From contig NZ_CP010897.2 of assembly GCF_000934605.2 (NCBI RefSeq), positions 4,154,001 through 4,218,000 on the forward strand: DNA of 64,000 bases, read 5' to 3'. The DNA is from Pandoraea vervacti (lineage in GTDB: Bacteria; Pseudomonadota; Gammaproteobacteria; Burkholderiales; Burkholderiaceae). Both the position numbers and the translations under genes were made by a program. Shown piece by piece: positions 17,063 through 25,991 of this stretch; position 1 is the stretch's first letter, and every line of letters begins with the position of its first letter. The notes under the pieces are model-generated. The model saw only the letters and a list, made by a program, of their open reading frames with translations, searched no databases and was not told the origin of the DNA.

Positions 17063-17084
17063 TTATCTTCAATTCAAGATAAAT
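17061..17084. promoter_or_regulatory. Operator O1, MarR-type inverted repeat at the EamA start
   Basis: Perfect arms ATTTATCTT and AAGATAAAT around CAATTC. The 20-bp core TTATCTTCAATTCAAGATAA (17063-17082) matches O2 at 16 of 20 positions. It overlaps the EamA start codon region, so binding should block EamA expression. Confidence 0.7.
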
Positions 17085-17101
17085 TGGAGTTTGGTATCCT
17101 T

Positions 17102-17121
17102 TTATCTTGATGTCAAGACAA
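17102..17121. promoter_or_regulatory. Operator O2, MarR-type inverted repeat before marR
   Basis: TTATCTTGATGTCAAGACAA, with a perfect TCTTGA/TCAAGA core, lies 39 bp from O1 and just before the marR ribosome-binding site. It suggests autoregulation. Confidence 0.65.
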
Positions 17122-17134
17122 CTTGAGAGGACGT

Positions 17135-17749
17135 ATGGCCAACGGGTCGACAGAAGATGAAGCGACGCAGCGAGCGCAGGACACACACGGCGCGGCACGC
17201 GCGCGTCGCACGGGCAGTCCGCCTCGCACGCCAGTGAACGGCGATGCCGTCGACGCGATTCTTGCGCAGTGGCGCCGCGAGCGCCCTGACCTCGACGTCT
17301 CGCCCATGGGCGTGATCGGTCGTCTCAAACGTTGCGCTGCGCTCGTGCAGCAGCAACTCGACGCAACGTTCGCCCAATTCGACATGAGCGGCTGGGAATT
17401 CGACATGCTGGCGACGTTGCGTCGCTCCGGCGCCCCGTATCGGCTGGCGCCGACGGCGCTGTTCTCCACGCTGATGGTGACCTCCGGCACGATGACGCAC
17501 CGGTTACAGCGCCTGGAAGGCCGGGGATGGATCATCCGCGTGGCCAATCCGGATGACGCGCGCAGCACGCTTGTCCAGTTGACGGATGAAGGGTTCGCGC
17601 TGATCGAACGCGCCGTGGAGGCTCACGTCGCCAATGAGCACCGCATGCTGGCGCCGCTCACGAAGGCATCGCTCACCCAAATCGATGCCGGGCTGTGCGA
17701 CTGGTTGCGTGTACTCGAATCGAGTAAGTCGCAGACAAGCGGCGCATAG
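17135..17749 (+). CDS. MarR family transcriptional regulator
   Basis: 204 aa. A flexible N-terminal ~50 residues (THGAARARRTGSPPRTP) precede a winged-helix domain: GWEFDMLATLRRSGAPYRL, then LMVTSGTMTHRLQRLEGRGW (recognition helix) and NPDDARSTLVQLTDEG (wing). MarR proteins are dimeric repressors released by small ligands. The ATG at 17135 has GAGAGG upstream; an in-frame TTG at 17123 is less likely. Divergent from the EamA transporter with two operators between, so it probably controls that exporter and itself. Confidence 0.94.
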   Translation: MANGSTEDEATQRAQDTHGAARARRTGSPPRTPVNGDAVDAILAQWRRERPDLDVSPMGVIGRLKRCAALVQQQLDATFAQFDMSGWEFDMLATLRRSGAPYRLAPTALFSTLMVTSGTMTHRLQRLEGRGWIIRVANPDDARSTLVQLTDEGFALIERAVEAHVANEHRMLAPLTKASLTQIDAGLCDWLRVLESSKSQTSGA

Positions 17750-17800
17750 GCCGCGGGGCAAGTCGCGAGTTGGCATCCCATCGAAAGCGACGCTGAAAAT

Positions 17801-17830
17801 GAAACAGGGCCGCCATGGCGACCCTGTTTC
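17801..17830. terminator. Bidirectional terminator hairpin between marR and the MFS gene
   Basis: Perfect 9-bp arms GAAACAGGG and CCCTGTTTC enclose an inner CGCC/GGCG stem. It sits between the convergent genes, with TTTC on the plus side and TTTC on the minus side. Confidence 0.75.
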
Positions 17831-17845
17831 TTGACGTCAAGCCAA
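17826..17845. promoter_or_regulatory. Third MarR-operator-like sequence
   Basis: GTTTCTTGACGTCAAGCCAA shares 16 of 20 positions with O2 and has a perfect TTGACGTCAA palindrome. It overlaps the terminator arm, downstream of both convergent genes, where an operator would not be expected. Confidence 0.3.
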
Positions 17846-17862
17846 ATTAACGGATCTGTCGG

Positions 17863-19074
17863 TCACGCCGCAACGGCCTTGCCAACACGCTGACGTTGCG
17901 GCCAGAAGTACCACACCGCCCCAATCACTTGCAGCACGACCAGCACCGTCCACGCGACGAAGTGACCTTGCGCGCCTTGCGCCGCGTACGCCCCCAATAT
18001 CGCACCCACACCAACCTGGCACAGGAAGATCAGCACAAAGATGACGAGGGTAAGCGACGTATTCACGCGGCCGATCAGCGTGCCGTGGAAGTACTCGGCA
18101 AGCACCGCGTACGAGAGAATGCCTGTGCCGCCAAAGATCCCGTACGCGGCCCACAGCCAGCCGGGCGGAATCGGCGTTCGCAGCATGAGCAGCAACTGCA
18201 CGACGACGAACAGCACCATGCCCACGCCCGAGAAGGCGAAGAGGCTCACACCGCGCCGCTCCAGCGAGCGAGCCGCCGCGCCGAACACCACGCTGCCCGC
18301 CATCATCGAGAGCCCGACGACCGACACCACCGAGGCGGCCTGCGCCTCAGACAGCCCTTCGACGTCACGCATGAACGGCGCCATCCACAGCGACTGCATC
18401 GCATAGAACACGCCTTGCGTGATCCCCGAGAGCGACGTCACTTTCCAGAACATGGCGCTGCCCAACACCTGACGCACCCCTTGCAGCGCCTCCGACAACC
18501 CGCCCTGCGCGTGAGCGCCCGGCTTCTCCGGCGCACCGAACCACAACGCGGCCGACATGAAAACGGTGAGCGCCGCAAGGCCGAATGACAGGACGCGCCA
18601 GTCCGTCAGCCCCAGCAGCCAGTTCAACGGTGTTCCGACGACGACGCCGCCCATGCCGCCCACCGCCATCACGAGACCATTGACCAACGGCAACCGTGCA
18701 ACCGGAAACCATTGCGCGAGCGCCTTGAACGCACTGCCCAGACAGACCGACACCCCAACGCCAATGAGCAGACGGCCGACCATGAGCGCGGCTATGCCTT
18801 GCGCCAGACCGAACAATGCGGCGCCGGCGGCGGCCAGCAGCAACACGAGCGACGCCACGCGACGAGGACCGAACTTGTCGAGTAACACCCCTGCCGGCAA
18901 CTGCGCGCCGGCGAAGCCGAGAAAGTAGAGACTCGTGAGCAGTCCAAGGTCGGCGGACGAAAGGCCCAATTCGCGCGTCATGAACGGCGCAAATCCGATA
19001 TTCACGCCGCGATACACGTATGAGACGAAGTATCCGCAGGCGAACAGCACGAAAATTCTGAATGCTTTCGACAT
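17863..19074 (-). CDS. Major facilitator superfamily transporter
   Basis: About 403 aa from the ATG at 19074, with twelve predicted membrane helices. FACGYFVSYVYRGVNIGFAP is helix 1, and GLLTSLYFLGFAGAQLPAGVLLDKFGPRR is the helix 2-3 loop signature of the superfamily. Substrate unknown. The upstream in-frame extension (to 19155) is Arg-rich and unlikely to be translated. Divergent from a LysR gene ~100 bp away, its likely regulator. Confidence 0.93.
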   Translation of the reverse strand: MSKAFRIFVLFACGYFVSYVYRGVNIGFAPFMTRELGLSSADLGLLTSLYFLGFAGAQLPAGVLLDKFGPRRVASLVLLLAAAGAALFGLAQGIAALMVGRLLIGVGVSVCLGSAFKALAQWFPVARLPLVNGLVMAVGGMGGVVVGTPLNWLLGLTDWRVLSFGLAALTVFMSAALWFGAPEKPGAHAQGGLSEALQGVRQVLGSAMFWKVTSLSGITQGVFYAMQSLWMAPFMRDVEGLSEAQAASVVSVVGLSMMAGSVVFGAAARSLERRGVSLFAFSGVGMVLFVVVQLLLMLRTPIPPGWLWAAYGIFGGTGILSYAVLAEYFHGTLIGRVNTSLTLVIFVLIFLCQVGVGAILGAYAAQGAQGHFVAWTVLVVLQVIGAVWYFWPQRQRVGKAVAA

Positions 19075-19175
19075 GGAGTCAACCCTAGCAAATTGCCTGG
19101 GCTCGATTGTCGGCGGAACTGCCCGTCGAGGCCAACGAAACCTTTGCGCTCGCATTGTGAGTAAAATTTGACATC

Positions 19176-20105
19176 ATGTTCCCACACCTCCCTCCTCTCC
19201 AGTCCCTACGTGCACTTGAGGCGGCCGTCCGTCATCGCAGCTTCACGCGCGCCGCACAAGAGTTGAATTTGACGCACAGTGCCGTGAGTCATCACATGCG
19301 TTCGCTGGAGCAGCAACTTGGTACCCCGCTGTTTCGCCGCGTAGGCGCCCGGATGATACCGACGAGCGTGGGCGCGCGCCTGGCAGAGCGCGTGCGCATC
19401 GGCATGTCGGAACTCGACGAGGCGATGACCGAGGCGAAAGCGGGCATCACCCCCGATGCGACGCCCGCCATCGTCCGTCTGGAGATCAGCGTGATGACCG
19501 ATCTCGCGGCGCAATGGCTGATTCCGCGGCTGTCGCGCTTTAGCGACTTGCATCCGGGCATCGATCTCGTGGTACGGATTCACGCCGATATCGCCGCCCC
19601 CGATCCGTATTCGGTCGATGTGGGCATCTGGCATCAGCGGGTGGAGGAGCCGGGATTCGTCACGCGCAAGCTGCTCGACGATTTCGTGATCGCGGTTTGC
19701 CGCCCCGATCTGATCGCTCGCGTGCCGGGCTTCACGCTCGCCGATACCCCAAAATTACCGATGCTGCGCTTCGCTTACCGGTCGTGGCGCGACTGGCAGG
19801 TCGCCGCTGGCCTGCCAGCGCACGAGCCGACGCGCGGACCGATTTTCGACGACTCGGGTCTGCTGCTGCGGGCAGCCCTCGCGGGACACGGCGTTGCCAC
19901 CGCAAGAAGTTTGCTGGTGCGCGACGCACTGGCTGCGGGCGATCTGGTGCAAATCGGTGACGTGTGCATTCCGCCGAGCCTCGAATATCACGTGAACTGG
20001 CGGGAAAATCATCCGCGCGAGCGCGCGATTCACGCGTTCTGGGATTGGATGCAGGAAGAAATTGCGAACACCGCGCCGCTGAAGCCCTCCCCCATCAAGG
20101 GATAA
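19176..20105 (+). CDS. LysR family transcriptional regulator (GcvA-like)
   Basis: 309 aa. The N-terminal helix-turn-helix is clear (PLQSLRALEAAVRHRSFTRA, then LTHSAVSHHMRSLEQQLG). This variant start and the SHHMRSLE motif are close to the GcvA/AmpR group. Residues ~95-300 form the ligand-binding domain. Divergent from the MFS transporter, which it probably regulates. It converges on groL, leaving 116 bp filled by hairpins. Confidence 0.94.
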   Translation: MFPHLPPLQSLRALEAAVRHRSFTRAAQELNLTHSAVSHHMRSLEQQLGTPLFRRVGARMIPTSVGARLAERVRIGMSELDEAMTEAKAGITPDATPAIVRLEISVMTDLAAQWLIPRLSRFSDLHPGIDLVVRIHADIAAPDPYSVDVGIWHQRVEEPGFVTRKLLDDFVIAVCRPDLIARVPGFTLADTPKLPMLRFAYRSWRDWQVAAGLPAHEPTRGPIFDDSGLLLRAALAGHGVATARSLLVRDALAAGDLVQIGDVCIPPSLEYHVNWRENHPRERAIHAFWDWMQEEIANTAPLKPSPIKG

Positions 20106-20120
20106 ACAAACCGCCAGGTG

Positions 20121-20160
20121 AAAAAAAACGGCAACCCGGTCCGAAGACTGAGTTGCCGTT
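20121..20160 (-). terminator. Rho-independent terminator of groL
   Basis: Arms AACGGCAAC and GTTGCCGTT are perfect, followed on the minus strand by a run of eight T. Two more hairpins lie between it and the groL stop (20179-20198 and 20207-20222). Confidence 0.85.
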
Positions 20161-20221
20161 CCCTGAGGCAGACACTGTGGGGCGCCTTACGGCACCCCGG
20201 TCATGCAGTCTCTTGCGAGAC

Positions 20222-21868
20222 TTACATGCCCATGCCCATGCCGCCCATGCCGCCCATGTCGCCCATACCGCCGGCCATCGGAGCATCTTCCTTCGGCAGT
20301 TCGGCAACGGCGCAGTCGGTCGTCAGGAGCAGGCCCGACACCGAAGCGGCGTTTTGCAGTGCGGTGCGGGTGACCTTGGTCGGGTCCACAACGCCCATTT
20401 CCACCAGATCGCCGTACTCGCCGGTCGATGCGTTGTAGCCGTAGTTGCCCTTGCCGGCGACCACGTTGGCCACGACGACGCTGGCTTCTTCGCCACCGTT
20501 GGTGACGATCTGACGCAGCGGCTCTTCCATCGCGCGCAGCACGATCTTGATACCGGCGTCCTGATCAGCGTTGGCGCCCTTCAGGTCCGACACAGCCACG
20601 CGAGCGCGCAGCAGTGCAACACCACCGCCCGGGACGATGCCTTCTTCCACGGCAGCGCGGGTCGCGTGCAGCGCGTCTTCGACGCGTGCCTTCTTTTCCT
20701 TCATTTCGACTTCGGTCGCAGCGCCGACCTTGATCACGGCAACACCGCCGGCCAGCTTGGCCACGCGCTCTTGCAGCTTTTCACGGTCGTAGTCGCTGGT
20801 CGCTTCTTCGATCTGGGCACGGATCTGCTTGACGCGTGCTTCGATGTTCACAGCTTCGCCGGCGCCATCGATGATGATGGTGTTTTCCTTGCCGATTTCG
20901 ATGCGCTTGGCCTGGCCCAGCTCTGCGAGCGTTGCCTTTTCGAGCGTCAGACCGATTTCTTCGGCGATGACCTGGCCGCCCGTCAGGATGGCGATGTCTT
21001 CCAGCATGGCCTTGCGGCGATCGCCGAAGCCCGGAGCCTTGACGGCGCAGGTCTTCAGGATGCCACGGATGTTGTTGACCACCAGCGTTGCGAGGGCTTC
21101 GCCTTCGACGTCTTCGGCGATGATCAGCAGCGGACGGCCAGCCTTGGCGACTTGTTCCAGAACCGGCAGCAGGTCACGGATGTTCGACACCTTCTTGTCG
21201 AACAGCAGGACGAACGGGTTCTCGAGGATCGCGACTTGCTTTTCCGGGGTGTTGATGAAGTACGGCGAGAGGTAGCCGCGGTCGAATTGCATACCTTCGA
21301 CGACGTCCAGCTCGTCTTGCAGCGACTTGCCGTCTTCGACGGTGATCACGCCTTCCTTGCCGACCTTGTCCATCGCCTTGGCGATGTAGTCACCGATCGA
21401 GGTGTCGCTGTTGGCCGAGATCGAGCCGACTTGCGCGATTTCCTTGTTGGTGGTGCAGGGCTTGCTGATCTTGCGCAGTTCTTCGATGGCGGCAGCAACG
21501 GCCTTGTCGATACCGCGCTTGAGGTCCATCGGGTTCATGCCCGAGGCAACGTACTTCATGCCTTCGCGAACGATCGACTGGGCCAGCACCGTTGCGGTGG
21601 TGGTACCGTCGCCGGCGTTGTCGCTGGTCTTGGAAGCCACTTCCTTGACCATTTGCGCGCCCATGTTCTGGAGCTTGTCCTTGAGTTCGATTTCCTTGGC
21701 GACCGACACACCGTCCTTGGTCACGGTCGGGCCGCCGAAGCTGCGCTCGAGCACGACGTTACGGCCCTTCGGGCCCAGGGTCACCTTGACTGCGTTCGCG
21801 AGGATGTTGACACCCTCGACCATCTTGGAACGAGCGGCGTCGCCGAAAACGACTTCTTTAGCTGCCAT
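20222..21868 (-). CDS. groL: Chaperonin GroEL
   Basis: 548 aa, forms the double-ring ATP-driven folding chamber with GroES. AAKEVVFGDAARSKMVEGVN start, DGTTTATVLAQ nucleotide-site stretch, and the C-terminal GGMGDMGGMGGMGMGM tail are diagnostic. Full length. It follows groES by 47 bp as the second gene of the heat-shock operon, controlled by the CIRCE/sigma-70 promoter before groES. Confidence 0.99.
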   Translation of the reverse strand: MAAKEVVFGDAARSKMVEGVNILANAVKVTLGPKGRNVVLERSFGGPTVTKDGVSVAKEIELKDKLQNMGAQMVKEVASKTSDNAGDGTTTATVLAQSIVREGMKYVASGMNPMDLKRGIDKAVAAAIEELRKISKPCTTNKEIAQVGSISANSDTSIGDYIAKAMDKVGKEGVITVEDGKSLQDELDVVEGMQFDRGYLSPYFINTPEKQVAILENPFVLLFDKKVSNIRDLLPVLEQVAKAGRPLLIIAEDVEGEALATLVVNNIRGILKTCAVKAPGFGDRRKAMLEDIAILTGGQVIAEEIGLTLEKATLAELGQAKRIEIGKENTIIIDGAGEAVNIEARVKQIRAQIEEATSDYDREKLQERVAKLAGGVAVIKVGAATEVEMKEKKARVEDALHATRAAVEEGIVPGGGVALLRARVAVSDLKGANADQDAGIKIVLRAMEEPLRQIVTNGGEEASVVVANVVAGKGNYGYNASTGEYGDLVEMGVVDPTKVTRTALQNAASVSGLLLTTDCAVAELPKEDAPMAGGMGDMGGMGGMGMGM

Positions 21869-21915
21869 TGCATTAACTCCTTGAATTCTTTACGTAGATG
21901 TCTGGGGGGACAGAC

Positions 21916-22206
21916 TTACTTGGCCACGACAGCCATGATGTCTTCTTCGCGCATGACCAGCAGTTCCTGGCCATCCACCTTCACGCTCTGGCCGGCGTAC
22001 TTGCCGAACAGAACACGGTCGCCCACCTTCACGTCGAGTGCGATCAACGCGCCTTTGTCGTCGCGCTTGCCCGGGCCGACCGCGAGGATTTCGCCTTGAT
22101 CCGGCTTTTCAGCGGCGGCGTCCGGGATCACGATGCCCGAAGCAGTCTTCGTTTCGTTGTCCAGGCGCTTGACAATAACGCGGTCATGCAAGGGACGAAG
22201 ATTCAT
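21916..22206 (-). CDS. groES: Co-chaperonin GroES
   Basis: 96 aa. Lid of the GroEL chamber. LRPLHDRVIVKRLDNETKTA start, then the mobile loop region SGIVIPDAAAEKPDQGEI and the KVGDRVLFGKYAG stretch. GAGGAGCTTGTA-type Shine-Dalgarno is visible just upstream. First gene of the groESL operon. The ~80 bp leader contains a strong inverted repeat. Confidence 0.99.
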   Translation of the reverse strand: MNLRPLHDRVIVKRLDNETKTASGIVIPDAAAEKPDQGEILAVGPGKRDDKGALIALDVKVGDRVLFGKYAGQSVKVDGQELLVMREEDIMAVVAK

Positions 22207-22245
22207 TACAAGCTCCTCTTTCTCTCAGTGAGATCGTCAAAACTA

Positions 22246-22267
22246 AATATGCAATCATTTGCATATT
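22246..22267. promoter_or_regulatory. Inverted repeat in the groES leader
   Basis: Perfect 8-bp arms AATATGCA and TGCATATT separated by 6 bases, between CIRCE and the groES start. It would fold in the mRNA or serve as a DNA operator. Confidence 0.4.
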
Positions 22268-22285
22268 GGGGAATTCATGGCGTTG

Positions 22286-22312
22286 TTAGCACTCTGCGCC
22301 AACGAGTGCTAA
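22286..22312. promoter_or_regulatory. CIRCE operator (HrcA site) of groESL
   Basis: Perfect TTAGCACTC (22286-22294), nine-base spacer, perfect GAGTGCTAA (22304-22312). This is the known HrcA binding site that represses groESL without heat stress. hrcA itself is not in the window. Confidence 0.96.
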
Positions 22313-22340
22313 TTATAGGGACGGGGTTTTACGATTTCAA
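22312..22340 (-). promoter_or_regulatory. Sigma-70 promoter of groESL
   Basis: On the minus strand -35 TTGAAA (22335-22340), 17-bp spacer, -10 TATAAT (22312-22317). The -10 abuts CIRCE, so HrcA would block initiation. Confidence 0.85.
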
Positions 22341-22388
22341 GACGCGGGGTTTTCCCGGATGTCGAAAACGCTTCGATCTGCGGGCACT

Positions 22389-25300
22389 TCAGAACCGGTA
22401 GCGCACCTTCAGGCTGCCCGCCTGCGCGGATGCGCGCGCGGTGTTGACGAGCGCATCGTAGGCGAGGGAGACGTCCAGATGCTTTGCGAGCGTCACGCCG
22501 AAGCTCGCGCCAAGCGTCAGATAGCCGCGCGCCAGGGGAGTGCCGGGGGCCACGAAAATCGTGCCGTCCTGCGAGGCCACGTTGATGGCCCGTCCTGCAT
22601 CGAGCAATTCGTAGGCATAGGCGGCGCGAAATTGCGCATGCATCGGTCGCCACGCCTCTCCGAACGCCTTGTCGAACGTTACGCCCACAAACGGCTGAAG
22701 GCTGCGCGTATTGTCCGTTGCAACGCGCAGATTCTGTCCGCCCGCCCCGCTTTCGTCGAAGCCGTTGGCGTGGAAGTAGGCGTAGCGCAAGCCGACACGC
22801 GGCGTAACCGCCACCCCGGCAACCGACAACGGCGCGCTCGCCTGTGCCGCGGCCGTGAACTCCTGCCCGATATGATCGCCTTGCGCTGTGCCGATGCCCG
22901 CGAAGGGGCGCTTCTGTGACATGAAATCAAGGCCATAACCTACCGAGGCCGCAACATCGACCGGACCGATTTCGCGACTCCCGTAGGCGGCCAGCCGCAG
23001 GGTGTCGATCGTGCCTGAGTTCGCCGTGCCCGCCTCCGAGAGATCCGCGTGGGAATAGCCGCCTGCCAACCCGACGGTATTGTCCCCCATGCGCTTGTGC
23101 GCGCCTGCGAGGAAGCCGTAACGGTTTTCCTGAAACCCTGGCTGACCATCGGCGCCCGACAAACGCCCGTGAAGTCCCGTCGCGCTCGCCCAGACCGTGG
23201 GGCCGTGCGCGACCGCATCGCCGCTCGACAGCCCCGTCCCTGCGGACCGCCTCGTGGCCTGGTCGAGCACCGCTGCCGTCGTTGACTGGGCGTTCATCAC
23301 CGCTGCCGTGCCCAGGGCAGTAAAAACGCTCGTGTTCTTCGGCGCAACGACCACGCCCCCCGACGGATCCGAAGCGCCCGGACCGCCGGATGCCGGATCG
23401 TTGAGCGCGAGCGTCACGTCGTTTGCGCCGTAGCTCAGGGCGGAGCGCAGATTGCCAAGATCGGCACCGGCCGACACCGCCTCGGTCACCGAGGAAAATC
23501 GCCCGCTCACACCGTTCGCGGCGCTCAACAAGGTGTATCGCGTCGACCGATAGGTGCCCGGGTCGTAGGTAATCGCCAGCACGCCGTTCAATGTCGCGCT
23601 GCCCGATACCTTGAGCAGCGACGCTGTCGTCGGGCTGACCTCGATCGCCAGCGTAGCGTTCGACGCTTGCGCGTAGTTTCCAGCGACGCTCAACGTACCG
23701 ATGGACCCGCCCGGCGCCACGATGCCGCCGTTGGTCACATTGCCGAGGATCGTGCCGTGCCCGCGCAGCGTGCCCAGGGAACCGACCGCGACGTCGCCGC
23801 CCTGCACCGCGCGCGCGTGCGCGGCGTCGCCGATCTCCAGCGTGCCCGCCGCAACGGTGGTCGTGCCGGTAAAAGCGGTGCTTGTCCCATTGAGCACCAG
23901 CATGCCGGTGCCCCGTTTGACGAAAACCCCGTTGCCGGTGAGGTCGCCGGCGTAGGTGGCGTCGCTCGCAGCATCGACCGTCAGCGTGCTCGTGCCAACG
24001 GCGAAGCGCGTGCCCGCCGCACCGGACAAGCCGGAGAGGGTGAGCGCGCCGGCGGCGGAAGCATCGAACGTAGCGTCACTGCCGACCAGCGTCACTGTCG
24101 TCGCCGGCGACAACCGTCCGCCAGCGATGAGCGCGAGCGTGCCCGCATTGATTGTCGTCGCGCCGGTATAGGTGTTCACGCCCGCCAGCGTCTGCGTGCC
24201 GCCGTTCAGCGTCAGGCCGCCTGTACCGGCGATCGTGCCCGAGAAGACGCCCGCCGCCTTCGTCAGCGTCAGCGTTCGCGCCCCGAGCGAGACCGTCCCG
24301 AGTCCTGTCAGGGCCGTGAGTGAGGCGCCAGTCGTTGTTGCGGAAATGTCGAGCGTGCCGTTATTCGCCACACCGCTCGACGACGCAACGCTTCCGGCGC
24401 CGGTCAGGGCCAGCGCCGCGCCGTTATCGATGGTCGTCGCGCCGGAATAGGTATTCACGCCGGTGAGCGTCTGCGTGCCGCCGACCAGGTGTATGCCACC
24501 GGCGCCGTCGATGACGCCATCGAATGCCCCGCTCGCATTGGTGAGCGATAGCGTCTGGCTGCCGAGTCGCACGGCACCACCGCCGGCAAGCGCTTTGATC
24601 GAGGTGCCAGCCGTCACGCCCGAAATGTCGAACACACCGCCCACGCCGCCCACACCGGCCACCGTCACGCCCGACGATGCCGCTATGCTGGCGTTGCCCG
24701 ATAGCGCCAGCGTGCCGCTGCCGATGGTCGTAGCGCCCGTGTACGTATTGACCGACGCCATCGTCAGGACATTCGAGTTGGTGCCGTCGAGCGTCAGTTT
24801 GCCTGCGCCCGACACAACGCCGGATATCGTCACTCCGGATCTCGCGGTCGAGAAAATAACGTTCGACGCGGCGTCGCTCAGCACAATGGCATTGTTCAGC
24901 GTCAGCCCGGAATTGAGGGCGGCTATGGTGGCACTTGCGCCTGCGTCGAATAGCAGATCGCCGAGAATCGCCGAGCCGGATAGCAGATTCAGCGCGTTGT
25001 TCAGGCCACCGAACTCGATAGCCGCGGCGCGTGTCGTGCCACCGCTGTTCATCCCGCCCATGATGAGGCCGTCATTAACAACGGTGTCGTTCCCGCCCGT
25101 ACGGATGCCAACACCACCGGTCAAACCGGCGCCGCCCGAGATGGTTCCCGCGTTGGCAAGCGTGTTGTTCGTTCCCGCGAGATTAACGCCGATGCCGCCA
25201 CTGCCCCTCGTCCCGCCGGTGACGGTCGCGGTACCGGCGCTGCCTCCGACACCGCCCGAGATCGTACCGAGGTTTGTTATGTTGGCGCGCCCACCGAGCG

Positions 25301-25991
25301 CGAGCAACCCGTCGCCGCCCCCGCCCCCGCCACCGCTAAAGGCGCCGGAGCCGCCCACACCGCCGGCCCCTCCGGTAATTGCTCCCGAATTGGAGATCGA
25401 CGCCGATCCTGCGTAAGACATCAGCCCCGCCCCGCCGCCGCCACCCCCGCCGCCATTGCCTACGCCACCGACAGCATTGCCACCGTGGCCACCTGCACCG
25501 CCGGTGATCGCCGCAGCCACGTTGATGTCGCGGCCAAAATAGTAGATACCGGTGTTTCCGCCGTTGCCACCGCTGGCAAAGTTGGTGCCATCGGGGCCGG
25601 TGTTGCCGTCGAGGCCGCTCGTCGGGACATTGATCGATATGCCGTCGGAGAAGTAGACATTTGTCGGAGATCCCGGCGACGCCGCACCACTATCGCCGGA
25701 CGCGCCAGTGCTCCCCATCCCCTGTAGCCCCCAGGCGCCGGGAATCGGCACCGTCACGCCGTTGGCGTCCAGCGCGCTCGAACCGCCGCCCTGCCCGTTG
25801 CCGACGCCACCTGCGCCGCCTCGTGCCGAGCCACCATCGCCCCCCGGTGCGCCGCAGCCCCGGATGTCCCCCGTGCTGCATGTCCCGGCGGCCCATAGCG
25901 CGGGCGCGGTCCCGGCGAGCGCCAATGCGACCGCCGTACTGCCAGCAGTTCGAACCATTCGCATACCAAACGGACGTCTGACCAACGACAT
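22389..25991 (-). CDS. Autotransporter (type Va) with PATR repeats
   Basis: 1200 aa from the ATG at 25991 (MSLVRRPFGMRMVRTAGSTA). A signal peptide ends near ALWAAG. Next comes a Gly-rich stretch (residues ~45-250), then several autotransporter-associated repeats of the type LTGVNTYTGATTINAGTLAL (about residues 430-760), a linker, and a ~270-residue C-terminal beta-barrel ending in F (KVRYRF), as needed for outer-membrane assembly. The passenger is probably a surface beta-helix, with adhesion or biofilm role only inferred. An in-frame extension to 26270 exists but lacks a signal peptide. Confidence 0.93.
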   Translation of the reverse strand: MSLVRRPFGMRMVRTAGSTAVALALAGTAPALWAAGTCSTGDIRGCGAPGGDGGSARGGAGGVGNGQGGGSSALDANGVTVPIPGAWGLQGMGSTGASGDSGAASPGSPTNVYFSDGISINVPTSGLDGNTGPDGTNFASGGNGGNTGIYYFGRDINVAAAITGGAGGHGGNAVGGVGNGGGGGGGGAGLMSYAGSASISNSGAITGGAGGVGGSGAFSGGGGGGGDGLLALGGRANITNLGTISGGVGGSAGTATVTGGTRGSGGIGVNLAGTNNTLANAGTISGGAGLTGGVGIRTGGNDTVVNDGLIMGGMNSGGTTRAAAIEFGGLNNALNLLSGSAILGDLLFDAGASATIAALNSGLTLNNAIVLSDAASNVIFSTARSGVTISGVVSGAGKLTLDGTNSNVLTMASVNTYTGATTIGSGTLALSGNASIAASSGVTVAGVGGVGGVFDISGVTAGTSIKALAGGGAVRLGSQTLSLTNASGAFDGVIDGAGGIHLVGGTQTLTGVNTYSGATTIDNGAALALTGAGSVASSSGVANNGTLDISATTTGASLTALTGLGTVSLGARTLTLTKAAGVFSGTIAGTGGLTLNGGTQTLAGVNTYTGATTINAGTLALIAGGRLSPATTVTLVGSDATFDASAAGALTLSGLSGAAGTRFAVGTSTLTVDAASDATYAGDLTGNGVFVKRGTGMLVLNGTSTAFTGTTTVAAGTLEIGDAAHARAVQGGDVAVGSLGTLRGHGTILGNVTNGGIVAPGGSIGTLSVAGNYAQASNATLAIEVSPTTASLLKVSGSATLNGVLAITYDPGTYRSTRYTLLSAANGVSGRFSSVTEAVSAGADLGNLRSALSYGANDVTLALNDPASGGPGASDPSGGVVVAPKNTSVFTALGTAAVMNAQSTTAAVLDQATRRSAGTGLSSGDAVAHGPTVWASATGLHGRLSGADGQPGFQENRYGFLAGAHKRMGDNTVGLAGGYSHADLSEAGTANSGTIDTLRLAAYGSREIGPVDVAASVGYGLDFMSQKRPFAGIGTAQGDHIGQEFTAAAQASAPLSVAGVAVTPRVGLRYAYFHANGFDESGAGGQNLRVATDNTRSLQPFVGVTFDKAFGEAWRPMHAQFRAAYAYELLDAGRAINVASQDGTIFVAPGTPLARGYLTLGASFGVTLAKHLDVSLAYDALVNTARASAQAGSLKVRYRF

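Noticed and set aside
19964..22099. 711-codon plus-strand frame opposite groEL
   Set aside because: Mirror of the groESL coding sequence; Asp/Val/His-rich with no known family.
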